Assembly (NCBI GenBank): GCA_030540715.1
Contig: JAUNVQ010000024.1
Span: 1 to 38,731 of the forward strand
Source: Actinomycetaceae bacterium
Lineage (GTDB): Bacteria; Actinomycetota; Actinomycetes; Actinomycetales; Actinomycetaceae
Length of the DNA: 38,731 nt
Direction: 5' to 3'
Shown: piece by piece, positions 6,775-15,159 of the stretch
How positions within the stretch are numbered: the first letter of the stretch is position 1
Layout of the letters: each line of letters starts with the position of its first letter
Translations under genes and position numbers: made by a program
The notes under the pieces: model-generated
Databases searched by the model: none
What the model was told of the DNA's origin: nothing
The model's input: only the letters and a program-made list of their open reading frames with translations

Positions 6775-8049
6775 CTAGACTCCCTGTGCAATGTCACGGC
6801 GATAATGCGATCCCTCTAAGTCGATATAGCGTACTGCCTCGTAAGCTCGCATACGCGCATCAGCGACACTTTTGCCTTTACCAACAACACATAATACGCG
6901 CCCACCCGTAGCAGTCAGGGTATTACCTTGAGCTTGTGTACCACAGTGAATCAAATCGACATCAGGCGTCGATTGAGCGCGTGTGACACCTGCGATAGGG
7001 CGTCCTTTACCTACCACCTTGCCCGGATACCCCTCATTAGCAACTATTACTCCCACTGCCGCATCGCTACTCCACGATAGTGGACCAAAACTATCAAGTT
7101 CACCGCGTGCAGCGGCCAACAACAACTGGGCTAGCGGTGTTTCTAGTCGTGGCAGCACTACCTGTGTTTCGGGGTCACCAAAGCGAACATTAAACTCAAC
7201 AACTTTGATTCCTTTACTAGTCAAAGCTAGCCCGCAATACAAAAGCCCCACAAATGGGCATCCTCTAGCAGCCATTTCGTTAACTGTTGGCTGAGCAACC
7301 CTTGAGACCACCGTGTCGATGAGATCCTTCGGTGCCCATGGCAGCGGGGAGTAGGCCCCCATGCCCCCTGTATTTGGGCCGGTTTGTCCTTCGCCTACAC
7401 GTTTAAAATCTTGTGCAGGTTCCAAAGGAACCACAGTTGCGCCATCGCTGAGACAAAATAATGAGACTTCTGGACCATCTAAGTATTCTTCCACAATAAC
7501 GTGGTGTCCAAGCTCACTAATACAGTAGTCAGCATGGGCAAGGGCTTCTTCGCGAGAGCGCGTCACCAACACACCTTTACCTGCCGCTAAACCATCATCT
7601 TTCACTACCCATGGCACTGGATTGTTTTCGCAATCAACTGCAAAGTCATCCAGTGCTGTCTCAATATCAGACATAGTCTGACACAATCGCGACTGCGCTG
7701 TTGGTACACCGGCGCTGCGCATCACATCTTTTGCGAATGCTTTTGACCCTTCCAGTTGTGCTGCAGCTTTTGAAGGCCCAAAAACAGGAATACCAGCATC
7801 TTGCATAGCATCAGCAAGACCGTCTACCAGGGGTGCCTCTGGCCCAATAATCGCCAACTCAACAGCATGTGATTTAGCAGCTAATGCGATCACAGAGCTA
7901 TCACTTACATCAAGGTGAAGATTTGTTCCTAGTTGGGCGGTTCCTGGATTACCTGGAATTGTAAAGAGGGCATCAGTTGAAGGATCACGTGAAAGCGCTA
8001 CCGCAAGCGCATGTTCGCGTCCTCCGCTCCCAATGAGTAGGATATTCAT
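6775..8049 (-). CDS. purD: Phosphoribosylamine-glycine ligase (GAR synthetase)
   Basis: PurD makes GAR from phosphoribosylamine, glycine and ATP, the second step of purine synthesis. The ATP-grasp enzyme is complete at 424 residues from the ATG at 8049. It starts MNILLIGSGGREHALA, the universal PurD N-terminus. It contains IIGPEAPLVDGLAD, the ATP-grasp motif WVVKDDGLAAGKGV, GPNTGGMGAYSP and the family signature RFGDPETQ. A TTG ten codons further upstream is in frame but would only add residues outside the conserved domain. Seventy bases separate it from the divergent moxR gene. It is not in an operon with other purine genes here. Confidence 0.95.
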   Translation of the reverse strand: MNILLIGSGGREHALAVALSRDPSTDALFTIPGNPGTAQLGTNLHLDVSDSSVIALAAKSHAVELAIIGPEAPLVDGLADAMQDAGIPVFGPSKAAAQLEGSKAFAKDVMRSAGVPTAQSRLCQTMSDIETALDDFAVDCENNPVPWVVKDDGLAAGKGVLVTRSREEALAHADYCISELGHHVIVEEYLDGPEVSLFCLSDGATVVPLEPAQDFKRVGEGQTGPNTGGMGAYSPLPWAPKDLIDTVVSRVAQPTVNEMAARGCPFVGLLYCGLALTSKGIKVVEFNVRFGDPETQVVLPRLETPLAQLLLAAARGELDSFGPLSWSSDAAVGVIVANEGYPGKVVGKGRPIAGVTRAQSTPDVDLIHCGTQAQGNTLTATGGRVLCVVGKGKSVADARMRAYEAVRYIDLEGSHYRRDIAQGV

Positions 8050-8119
8050 GATACCAGTGTAGAGCGAACTCACCCTCAATGGCTATTATTGTTAGTAAAC
8101 GTCAAGAAAACGAAATGGT

Positions 8120-9229
8120 ATGGGACACATCATGTTGGAATACCCACAAGAAAATACGGATCGGGAAGAACCAGCTGGCGCTGCAACAACACATTCCCCT
8201 GACATTCCTGTTGACACTCCCCAACCTCCCCCCGCAGCCTCAGGCTCAATTGATGACCATGTGATGGGCCGTATTACCACCATCGTCAATAACATCACCA
8301 ATGCATTTCACGCACGTATTGTTGGCCAAGATAATCTGTGTGAATCATTACTGATTTCTTTAATCGCCGGTGGCCACATCCTGTTGGAATCCGTACCAGG
8401 TCTGGCAAAAACAACGGCTGCTCATACTCTTGCTGATGCTGTACAAGGCTCCTTTCATCGTATCCAATGTACCCCTGACCTTATGCCAAACGATATTGTG
8501 GGAACTCAAATCTACAATATGCACACCGGCGAAATGTCAACCCAACTTGGACCAGTTCACGCTAACTTCGTCCTCCTTGATGAGATTAATAGGTCGTCAG
8601 CTAAGACCCAGTCAGCCATGCTTGAAGCGATGCAGGAACGCCAAACCTCCATTGGAGGAAAGATTTATCCTGTGCCGCAACCATTTATGGTAATGGCAAC
8701 ACAAAACCCGATAGAGGAAGAGGGCACATACGTACTGCCTGAGGCTCAAATGGACCGCTTTTTACTGAAAGAGATACTTACATATCCATCACCTGTGGAG
8801 GAGCTCTCCATTATCGACAACACATTATCAGGCGACTATGAGCAGACTTTCAACAATGCCCCCGTAGCAACATTGGATGATGTTCACCTACTGCGTCAAC
8901 AGCGACGTAATGTGTATATTCATCCCGCGATTCGCGCCTATATTGTTGACATTGTTAACACTACACGCGGTTTTGGTCCAGCGCCGATAGCAGGGTGGTC
9001 ACGTCAGGTACGTGTGGGGGGCTCACCTAGGGCCAGTTTAGCCTTAGCACTTTGCGCGCAAGCTCTCGCGTTAATACGAGGACGTAAACATGTGATTCCT
9101 GATGATGTGAAAGATATACGTCACCGCGTATTAAGACACCGCATTGTGCGCACCTATGATGCTTTAGCTGATGACATTACCCCTGAAAATCTGATTGATA
9201 CTGTTTTTGCACAGGTGGTGGTCCCCTAA
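8120..9229 (+). CDS. MoxR-family AAA+ ATPase
   Basis: MoxR ATPases act as chaperones that work with VWA-domain partners. Residues 1-45 are an acidic, Pro-rich, probably disordered N-terminus. The AAA+ core follows: IVGQDNL, Walker A variant SVPGLAKTT (~residues 91-99), HRIQCTPDLMPNDIVGTQ, Walker B NFVLLDEINR (~149-158), sensor-1 MATQNPIEEEGTYVLPEAQMDRF and a C-terminal lid. The start is not fixed: no clear ribosome binding site precedes 8120, and ATG at 8132 is an alternative. Its stop abuts the GTG of the DUF58 gene. It is the first gene of a seven-gene plus-strand operon. Confidence 0.93.
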   Translation: MGHIMLEYPQENTDREEPAGAATTHSPDIPVDTPQPPPAASGSIDDHVMGRITTIVNNITNAFHARIVGQDNLCESLLISLIAGGHILLESVPGLAKTTAAHTLADAVQGSFHRIQCTPDLMPNDIVGTQIYNMHTGEMSTQLGPVHANFVLLDEINRSSAKTQSAMLEAMQERQTSIGGKIYPVPQPFMVMATQNPIEEEGTYVLPEAQMDRFLLKEILTYPSPVEELSIIDNTLSGDYEQTFNNAPVATLDDVHLLRQQRRNVYIHPAIRAYIVDIVNTTRGFGPAPIAGWSRQVRVGGSPRASLALALCAQALALIRGRKHVIPDDVKDIRHRVLRHRIVRTYDALADDITPENLIDTVFAQVVVP

Positions 9230-10180
9230 GTGCGTTCATCATCAATGCTTCACCGGCTAAATTCGCGCCTGAGCATGCCAATTTTGCATCACGTTACCGG
9301 TATCGTTGAAGGCTTGCATGTATCTTCAGGTGCTGGGCAGTCTCAAGACTTTTTAGACTTGGTGCCTTATTCCATTGGTGATGACGTATCAATGATTGAC
9401 TGGAAGTCCTCAGCTCGTCAGGGATACCCCATTATTAAGCGTTTTGAACGCCACACACTCGCAACAATGATCATTATTGTTGATTGCGGTCAGCATATGG
9501 CGGCCCTAGCTGCACCGTGGCATGATGATGAGGTTGAACGTGGTGCGCCGCAAACATCCAAAGATCATATTGGGATTGAGCTACTGGAACTGTTTTCATA
9601 TTTAGCCCTTTTACGTGGTGATAAAGTAGGTATTGTTGCCGGTCACAGAGGGCATATCACAACGCATGTTGCGCGGCATGGAAAAGAACATATTCGCCGT
9701 ATGAGCGCTGATGTTCAGCGGCTGATGAGCCCCCACTCCCCACCGGGCGATTTAGCAGCTTTAGTGCATCGCGCCCGCATTGTTACTACACGCCCTTCCA
9801 TCATGATCGTGCTTACCGATACGGCCGTACCCAAGCCGCAGGTACTTGACGAACTGAAAAAACTCACTGTTAAACACTGGGTGGCTGTGGGAACAATCCT
9901 TGACGCTAACCCTGCGACTATCCCCCACGCTGACCCCACTACGCAGATCACCCCTGATGTATGTCGTGGTAATACTCCCTTTCAGCATTTTGCCTTGGAT
10001 AGGCATCTTGTTGAAGAAATCGCGCACACTCAACGTGACACCGTTCAATCAATGATGGCTGCGTACAAGCAGGCAAAGATACACCATATCCCCCTTGCTA
10101 CTCAGGCAACATTGCCCAATGTTTTAGAACGCTCTTTTGCGAAGGGCCACTGTGCCACATATACAGGTGGTGGTCGATGA
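9230..10180 (+). CDS. DUF58-domain protein, partner of MoxR
   Basis: DUF58 proteins are VWA-like and almost always lie next to moxR. The diagnostic block is LVPYSIGDDVSMIDWKSSAR (near residues 45-64), followed by GYPIIKRFERHT and a VWA-like strand MIIIVDCGQHM. The equivalent of DxSxS is DCGQH, so the metal site looks degenerate. The strand SIMIVLTDTAVP is the second VWA strand. At 316 residues it has no evident membrane segments, unlike some longer members. It starts with GTG directly after the moxR stop; an ATG at 9245 is an alternative. The stop overlaps the next start as ATGA. Confidence 0.88.
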   Translation: MRSSSMLHRLNSRLSMPILHHVTGIVEGLHVSSGAGQSQDFLDLVPYSIGDDVSMIDWKSSARQGYPIIKRFERHTLATMIIIVDCGQHMAALAAPWHDDEVERGAPQTSKDHIGIELLELFSYLALLRGDKVGIVAGHRGHITTHVARHGKEHIRRMSADVQRLMSPHSPPGDLAALVHRARIVTTRPSIMIVLTDTAVPKPQVLDELKKLTVKHWVAVGTILDANPATIPHADPTTQITPDVCRGNTPFQHFALDRHLVEEIAHTQRDTVQSMMAAYKQAKIHHIPLATQATLPNVLERSFAKGHCATYTGGGR

Positions 10181-10935
10181 TATCTTGTATGGCAGCACTT
10201 GCCGCGGGAAATATAATACCGCAACGTATTATTTCAACAATATACTACGCTTGCGTCACGGCTAGTAAAAACACCTCTGAACCCGCGCTGCAGCCAACTT
10301 CTGCTTTTAGTATGTATGTGCTGGCCTCAGGCTTAGGTTTGGCAATTTTAGGGCTTGGTTTATGCGGATGGTTGCTTATTTATCAACGAACAGTGGTGCG
10401 ACCCGCACAACTTGCCACCGAAGAAATTGAGCTAACTCTTGAAGAGAAATCCTATCTGCGGTACAGGGCCGAGCTCGAAAAAATTATGCATGCCTACAGC
10501 AGGGGAATACTTAGCCAACACGACCTGTATTTACAGGCTGCCGCCATTGTTCGCGCGGCAGTGACACTGGCCTCTGAACGTAATGTAGAAGTAATGAGTC
10601 TTAAAGAAATTGCTGCTGCGTTTCCTTCATGGCCAGGCCTTGCCGATGTCATCTACTACCTTGAAAGTCATTCTTTTTCGCGGCCTGTCACAAACAGCAC
10701 AGATACCATACAAGCTGCCACTAACGGCGATTTTGTTGATGAAGGTGGCACTTTGCCCGATCCCAGCGATACCTCGGCTGCCATCAACACCACCGTTATT
10801 CACAACAGCACTCCTACAACAATGAACACGCCTGACGCTGTGCCCAGCGCCAATGACTATGCCACCGCTTGTCATCATATTGGCCTTGCAATAAGGCTAC
10901 TCACGTTGATGCGTGTCAGGCCAAGGGAGCAATAA
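10177..10935 (+). CDS. Single-pass membrane protein of the MoxR-VWA operon
   Basis: This 252-residue protein has an N-terminal hydrophobic stretch and one clear membrane helix (YVLASGLGLAILGLGLCGWL, about residues 47-66). A cytoplasmic helical domain with LEEKSYLRYRAELEKIMHAY and a Ser/Thr/Asn-rich segment (170-225) follow. Position and topology match the DUF4381-like membrane protein found between DUF58 and VWA genes in Bat-type operons, but I see no sequence signature proving that family. It overlaps the upstream stop by ATGA and the downstream start by TAATG. Confidence 0.7.
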   Translation: MISCMAALAAGNIIPQRIISTIYYACVTASKNTSEPALQPTSAFSMYVLASGLGLAILGLGLCGWLLIYQRTVVRPAQLATEEIELTLEEKSYLRYRAELEKIMHAYSRGILSQHDLYLQAAAIVRAAVTLASERNVEVMSLKEIAAAFPSWPGLADVIYYLESHSFSRPVTNSTDTIQAATNGDFVDEGGTLPDPSDTSAAINTTVIHNSTPTTMNTPDAVPSANDYATACHHIGLAIRLLTLMRVRPREQ

Positions 10936-11981
10936 TGGACTACCCCTGGAGTATTGCAGCCGCCGCGATGATCATGATTGGCATTGCCCTCATAATTTAT
11001 GCACTTGTCCGCCGCCCTCAACCAGCAAAAATTAATTGGATAGCCTATTCTGCGCACTATGCGAAGGGACCGCGCTTCCGTGCACTCGTTGCCAGTTTAC
11101 GACGAACAGTTATTATTCAAGGTGCCACAGTATGCGCGTTGATATTAGTAATCTCGCTGATGGCTGGTGGACCTGTTACCTCTCATACTCACCGTCAATC
11201 CGATATTTCACGCGATATCGTCCTCTGTCTTGATGTCTCAGGGTCTATGTTGAACACTGACCGTAAAGTCACACAGTCCTTCCGTGAAATCATTGAGCAT
11301 TTTGAGGGCGAACGCGTTGCCCTTCATGTCTGGAACTCAACTGACGCCACCGTTTTCCCACTGACAGATGACTATGACATGGCATTATTTGAGCTGCGAA
11401 AACTTGAGAACCTCTTGAAACAAGCTGATGTTGACAACTTCGGTTCGGCGCTTGTCAGTGATGAACTCTATGACTTTTTAGAACTCACCATGCCGATGGG
11501 GGCTGAAGGAACCAGTCTTGTAGCCGACGGGGTAGCATCCTGTGTATTGGCATTTCCTCAAGCACCTAACGGCAGAAGCCGTACGATGATTGTTGCAACA
11601 GATAACGAGCCCCAAGGCTCCTCCGTCTATACTCTTGACCAGGCAACAGATTTGGCAAAACAACGCCATGTCAAGATATTCGGCCTGTACAGTCATGATT
11701 CGTCACTGTATGGCATGCCAGACTTTTATTCCGAAAGTGAGGCCCAAAAGCAAAAAACTGAATTGGCGCAATCAGTAAAGAAAACTGGCGGAAAGATTTT
11801 TGATGTCTCTGATGCTCAAGGTATACAAACAATTCTTGAAGATATTGACCGCCAAACAAGCAATAAACAAAAAAAGGGACGCCTTATTACCACTGTCAGT
11901 GATAATAATCTGGTATATGCGGTAGTGTTGATGACCCTGCTCAGTATTTTATTTATCAGCGCGGGGGTAAGCCGACGATGA
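10935..11981 (+). CDS. VWA-domain membrane protein (BatA-like)
   Basis: This is a 348-residue protein with membrane helices near residues 7-26 and 60-80 and a C-terminal helix (LVYAVVLMTLLSILFISAGV). The external VWA domain lies between them. Its MIDAS metal site is intact: DVSGSM (DxSxS), the Thr in GAEGTSLVADG, and ATDN as the third loop. This is the layout of BatA-type aerotolerance proteins. The start at 10935 overlaps the previous stop (TAATG) and has GGGAG upstream. It overlaps the second VWA gene by ATGA, so the two products are likely made in fixed proportion. Confidence 0.87.
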   Translation: MDYPWSIAAAAMIMIGIALIIYALVRRPQPAKINWIAYSAHYAKGPRFRALVASLRRTVIIQGATVCALILVISLMAGGPVTSHTHRQSDISRDIVLCLDVSGSMLNTDRKVTQSFREIIEHFEGERVALHVWNSTDATVFPLTDDYDMALFELRKLENLLKQADVDNFGSALVSDELYDFLELTMPMGAEGTSLVADGVASCVLAFPQAPNGRSRTMIVATDNEPQGSSVYTLDQATDLAKQRHVKIFGLYSHDSSLYGMPDFYSESEAQKQKTELAQSVKKTGGKIFDVSDAQGIQTILEDIDRQTSNKQKKGRLITTVSDNNLVYAVVLMTLLSILFISAGVSRR

Positions 11982-13102
11982 CTTTTTCCTACCTTATATC
12001 GCCCCCATTGACAGTGGTGTGGGCACTATGTTTTACCCTGTTGGTACTGTTTACAGCGTGGAAACGAAAAAAGAAGCTACGCCTGGTGCGTGCCCCCAAA
12101 CAGGCCTTTCGTCAAATACATTGGGCACTTGTACGACATTTATTGATGATCGCAATGATGGTCATTATTGCATTCACACCTCAGATAGCAACTGAAAGTT
12201 CAACAAAGGTAAGCGCAACAGAAATATATTTACTGGTTGACACAACTGGATCGATGGGTGCTTTAGATTATCACGGCCAGGGAGTATCCCAGGCTGGTCT
12301 GAAGGAAGATGGAACTCCTTTAGCACCGACATATCAAAAAGGCCAGCAGCCTCGCTATGATGGTGTACGTAAAGACATTCACGAATTGATTGACAAAGCC
12401 GGCCCTGTCCGTTTTTGTGTGATCACCACGGCTGATAAAGGTGTTATCGAAATTCCACTCACCACGGATAATCATGCTGTTGAGACGTGGATTGACTACG
12501 GTAACGTTGAAGACCCTAGCCAGTCCGCAGGATCTTCACTGGAACGAGGCTATAAGAATCTGCTGAATGTTTTACGTCATTCTTATAAAGCTCAACGCGA
12601 TGCTACACGCCTTCTTTTTGTCTTTTCTGATGGCGAGGAAACCGTTGACCCTCACACATTAAAAAAACCCGCCGACTGGGCTTCTTTAGCTCAATTCATC
12701 AAGGGAGGTGCCGTTTTCCAGTACGGAACACAAGAGGGCGCAAAGATGCCTTATCACGCGCATTTCCTCAGTGACGATAGTGCCTCACTTCCTCAATTTA
12801 TTGAGGACCCCGAAACGGGCAAACCAGCTATTTCTCGTGCTGATCCGAAGAATCTGCAAAAAATTGCTGAAGAACTGCAGATTGAGTTTTTTGATCAAAA
12901 CGATGGCGCATCTTTGGACAGGGTACTGTCACAGCACGGTGAAGACGGGAAGAATCTACTTAGTGAACGCCCAGTGATTGAATACCGAGACTTCATCCTT
13001 CCCTTTGTTGGTATCTTGGTGATTTTAGTTGGTTGTGAAGCAGGATCATATTTGCGTTTCTACGAGCGTATGCGGAGGGATCATGTCATCGGAAAACACT
13101 AA
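11978..13102 (+). CDS. Second VWA-domain membrane protein (BatB-like)
   Basis: This 374-residue protein shares the plan of the previous one: a helix near residues 9-27, a second at about 51-66 (LLMIAMMVIIAFTP), an external VWA domain and a C-terminal helix (FILPFVGILVILVGC). The MIDAS motif is DTTGSMGA, with the downstream strand LLFVFSDGEE giving the third ligand loop. A long loop after the first motif (DYHGQGVSQAGLKEDGTPL) is not usual for the core fold. A paired arrangement of two VWA proteins is typical of MoxR-Bat operons. Its last 20 bases overlap the TPR gene. Confidence 0.87.
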   Translation: MTFSYLISPPLTVVWALCFTLLVLFTAWKRKKKLRLVRAPKQAFRQIHWALVRHLLMIAMMVIIAFTPQIATESSTKVSATEIYLLVDTTGSMGALDYHGQGVSQAGLKEDGTPLAPTYQKGQQPRYDGVRKDIHELIDKAGPVRFCVITTADKGVIEIPLTTDNHAVETWIDYGNVEDPSQSAGSSLERGYKNLLNVLRHSYKAQRDATRLLFVFSDGEETVDPHTLKKPADWASLAQFIKGGAVFQYGTQEGAKMPYHAHFLSDDSASLPQFIEDPETGKPAISRADPKNLQKIAEELQIEFFDQNDGASLDRVLSQHGEDGKNLLSERPVIEYRDFILPFVGILVILVGCEAGSYLRFYERMRRDHVIGKH

Positions 13103-14105
13103 AGCCCCACTGCCTTCCTCGCCACACAATAACCCAGCTTTCACAGGAGGCCCCACCTCCAGCAGCCAAGGTGACAAAGCAGCTGGGGTATCGTCCTCTA
13201 CCGATAATACCTACCACCCCCAGGTTTCCCTACCACTACCAGTTGACCCGCACCTCCGTGGGGAACAAACGCAGCGCTTCAAAGTTTATCAACGCCATCG
13301 CTGGATGCTATGGATAGGGTTTCCCGTTGCCGCTCTTCTTGTAGCACTAGCTTTAATGATTATCGGGGTGTGGGGATGGTCAGCCTTTGGCGCGCGAGCT
13401 GAACATCAAGGTCATCTACAGCAAGCCGAACGACATTTTGAGCTACAACGCGATGTTATTCCCTGGTTGGAACCATGGCGAACTTCCTACAATATAGGAA
13501 CTGTTTATGCAGGCCAAAAGCGTTGGGAAGAAGCTGAAGATGAACTTAAACAAGCTCTTGAACAGGTTCCGGCTGCCTACCGTAATAGCGAGGGCAAAGC
13601 AGATGCGTCCTCTCCGGAGTGCAGTGTTCGTAACAACCTAAGTGAGGTGTTGGCCCAGCAGGCACACAAACACAAGGAGGAAGGGAGAACCGCTCAGGCT
13701 CAACAGCTTTATTCACAGGCTGGCGACTATCTGGAACCATGTGCATCAGGTAAACCTGTAGATCCGATGGAAGATCTTACGGGAGAAGAACAAGATTATC
13801 CCAAAGATCGCAGTGAACAGGCAAAAAATGCGAAAGATAAATACGACGAGTTAATGAAAAAGGCAGGACGTGGTAAAGAAACGTCGAAAGATACAAGTGC
13901 CCCTAAGAAAAAGGATGATCCGCCACCTCCTACCTCCCCTCAGGCACCTTCGCACGGCGATAAGCCTCATGACAAACAGCCCCCTCCAGAGGATCCTTCC
14001 GAAGAGGCACGACAGCGTCAGCTCAATTCGAAGAATCACCGCCCCCAGGGATCTACACGCCAAAATCAGAAAAAAGATGGGTATTCTGATGGGCGTAACT
14101 GGTAA
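13083..14105 (+). CDS. TPR-containing single-pass membrane protein of the MoxR-VWA operon
   Basis: The 340-residue protein has a Ser/Pro-rich cytosolic N-terminus and one membrane helix (WMLWIGFPVAALLVALALMI, about residues 75-95). Two or three tetratricopeptide-like helix pairs follow (QQAERHFELQ; TSYNIGTVYAGQKRWEEAED; NNLSEVLAQQA). The last ~130 residues are Lys/Asp/Pro-rich and probably disordered, with a PPPPTSP run. TPR proteins occupy the same place in Bat operons (BatC/BatE). The start at 13083 is chosen for GGAGGG a few bases upstream; an earlier in-frame ATG at 13029 lies well inside the preceding gene. Confidence 0.78.
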   Translation: MSSENTKAPLPSSPHNNPAFTGGPTSSSQGDKAAGVSSSTDNTYHPQVSLPLPVDPHLRGEQTQRFKVYQRHRWMLWIGFPVAALLVALALMIIGVWGWSAFGARAEHQGHLQQAERHFELQRDVIPWLEPWRTSYNIGTVYAGQKRWEEAEDELKQALEQVPAAYRNSEGKADASSPECSVRNNLSEVLAQQAHKHKEEGRTAQAQQLYSQAGDYLEPCASGKPVDPMEDLTGEEQDYPKDRSEQAKNAKDKYDELMKKAGRGKETSKDTSAPKKKDDPPPPTSPQAPSHGDKPHDKQPPPEDPSEEARQRQLNSKNHRPQGSTRQNQKKDGYSDGRNW

Positions 14106-14229
14106 TCATGCGTGGTGAAGCGATAGCGATTCTCTGCACGCATATCATTGTCTTTTCATGTACAATTTCAAAGGGCTATCACTGGCGCACACCTAGGTTC
14201 ACCATTTTTCACAATCAATGAGGCACACT

Positions 14230-14994
14230 ATGACAACATATCGACACAGGGGGCTAGTTGGCCTTGTTGTCTGCCTTGTTTTTGTACTGAGCGGTTGCCA
14301 AAGCACAGTCAAACTTGAGATCTTTCAAAATGATACTTATAACTTCAATGTAGATTTTTCTTTTCCCCGCGAAAAACGGCCTACCTATTCTTGCGATGAA
14401 TTTCGCCGTATTCTGGGACAAACCTCCGATACTTCGCAGCTTCGTATTGGCGATAAATCAACAAAAGACCGAATTGCCTGTACACTTGCATTTGCGCAGC
14501 CTCAGCCAATCTCATTAACAAAAGCACCCTTTGCGACTATCAGCCGTAAAGGTGATGTTTTCCGTTTGCAGCTTGCCCCCATTGATGACCTGAAAATGCT
14601 GGCAAATGACGATATTGATTTCACGTTAATGGTAGTTTTCCCAGGCCCCGTGTTGGGAGCCTCGGGCGGTAAGGCTGCCATAATTAAAGGCAACACAGTC
14701 ACCTGGAAAACACCCTCTGTCCTTTATAAAGGTTTTACTGCTGAAGGTAAAGCCTATTCTGGGCCACCAATTTGGCTTCGCGGAGTCTATATGACACTTA
14801 TCGCGATGATCACGATGACGCTGTTAATGTATCTTTTGCGACGTACACACACTATGCGAAATATCCGCACATGGGCTGGTCAATATGATGATGCCGTAGG
14901 AAGCCCCCTGAAACGCTCACTTCACCGACTTCACAACACCTACTACGCGGTTATTGACTATTTTTATGTTTTGTTTACCATGCGAAAGCACTAG
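14230..14994 (+). CDS. LppM-like lipoprotein with C-terminal membrane helix
   Basis: An N-terminal lipoprotein signal is followed by the lipobox LSGC, so Cys is near residue 23. A ~150-residue domain then resembles the actinobacterial LppM domain. A C-terminal membrane helix (YMTLIAMITMTLLMYLL, near residues 193-209) and a ~45-residue basic cytoplasmic tail complete the 254 residues. Lipid anchor plus membrane helix is the known LppM architecture. The start at 14230 has TGAGG seven bases upstream; ATG at 14218 is the alternative. It lies 124 bases after the TPR gene on the same strand, so it may be in the operon or have its own promoter. Confidence 0.72.
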   Translation: MTTYRHRGLVGLVVCLVFVLSGCQSTVKLEIFQNDTYNFNVDFSFPREKRPTYSCDEFRRILGQTSDTSQLRIGDKSTKDRIACTLAFAQPQPISLTKAPFATISRKGDVFRLQLAPIDDLKMLANDDIDFTLMVVFPGPVLGASGGKAAIIKGNTVTWKTPSVLYKGFTAEGKAYSGPPIWLRGVYMTLIAMITMTLLMYLLRRTHTMRNIRTWAGQYDDAVGSPLKRSLHRLHNTYYAVIDYFYVLFTMRKH

Positions 14995-15006
14995 AGGAAC
15001 GACATT

Positions 15007-15046
15007 TACGGTGTAGCTAATCCGTGGCACACCGTATTGTTGTTTA
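15007..15046 (+). terminator. Probable terminator of the MoxR-VWA operon
   Basis: TACGGTGT pairs with ACACCGTA (8 bp, 14-base loop), followed by TTGTTGTTTA. It lies 12 bases after the LppM-like gene, in the right place to end the whole operon. Confidence 0.6.
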
Positions 15047-15159
15047 CCCCCTATCCATATTTTGCCGAAGAGTAATTCTTAGACCGAACTTAGGCCTGCC
15101 GCCGTACAGTCGTTAAAAGCATAGATACTGATATTTAGCTGTCATGGCCTCAGCTTTGC

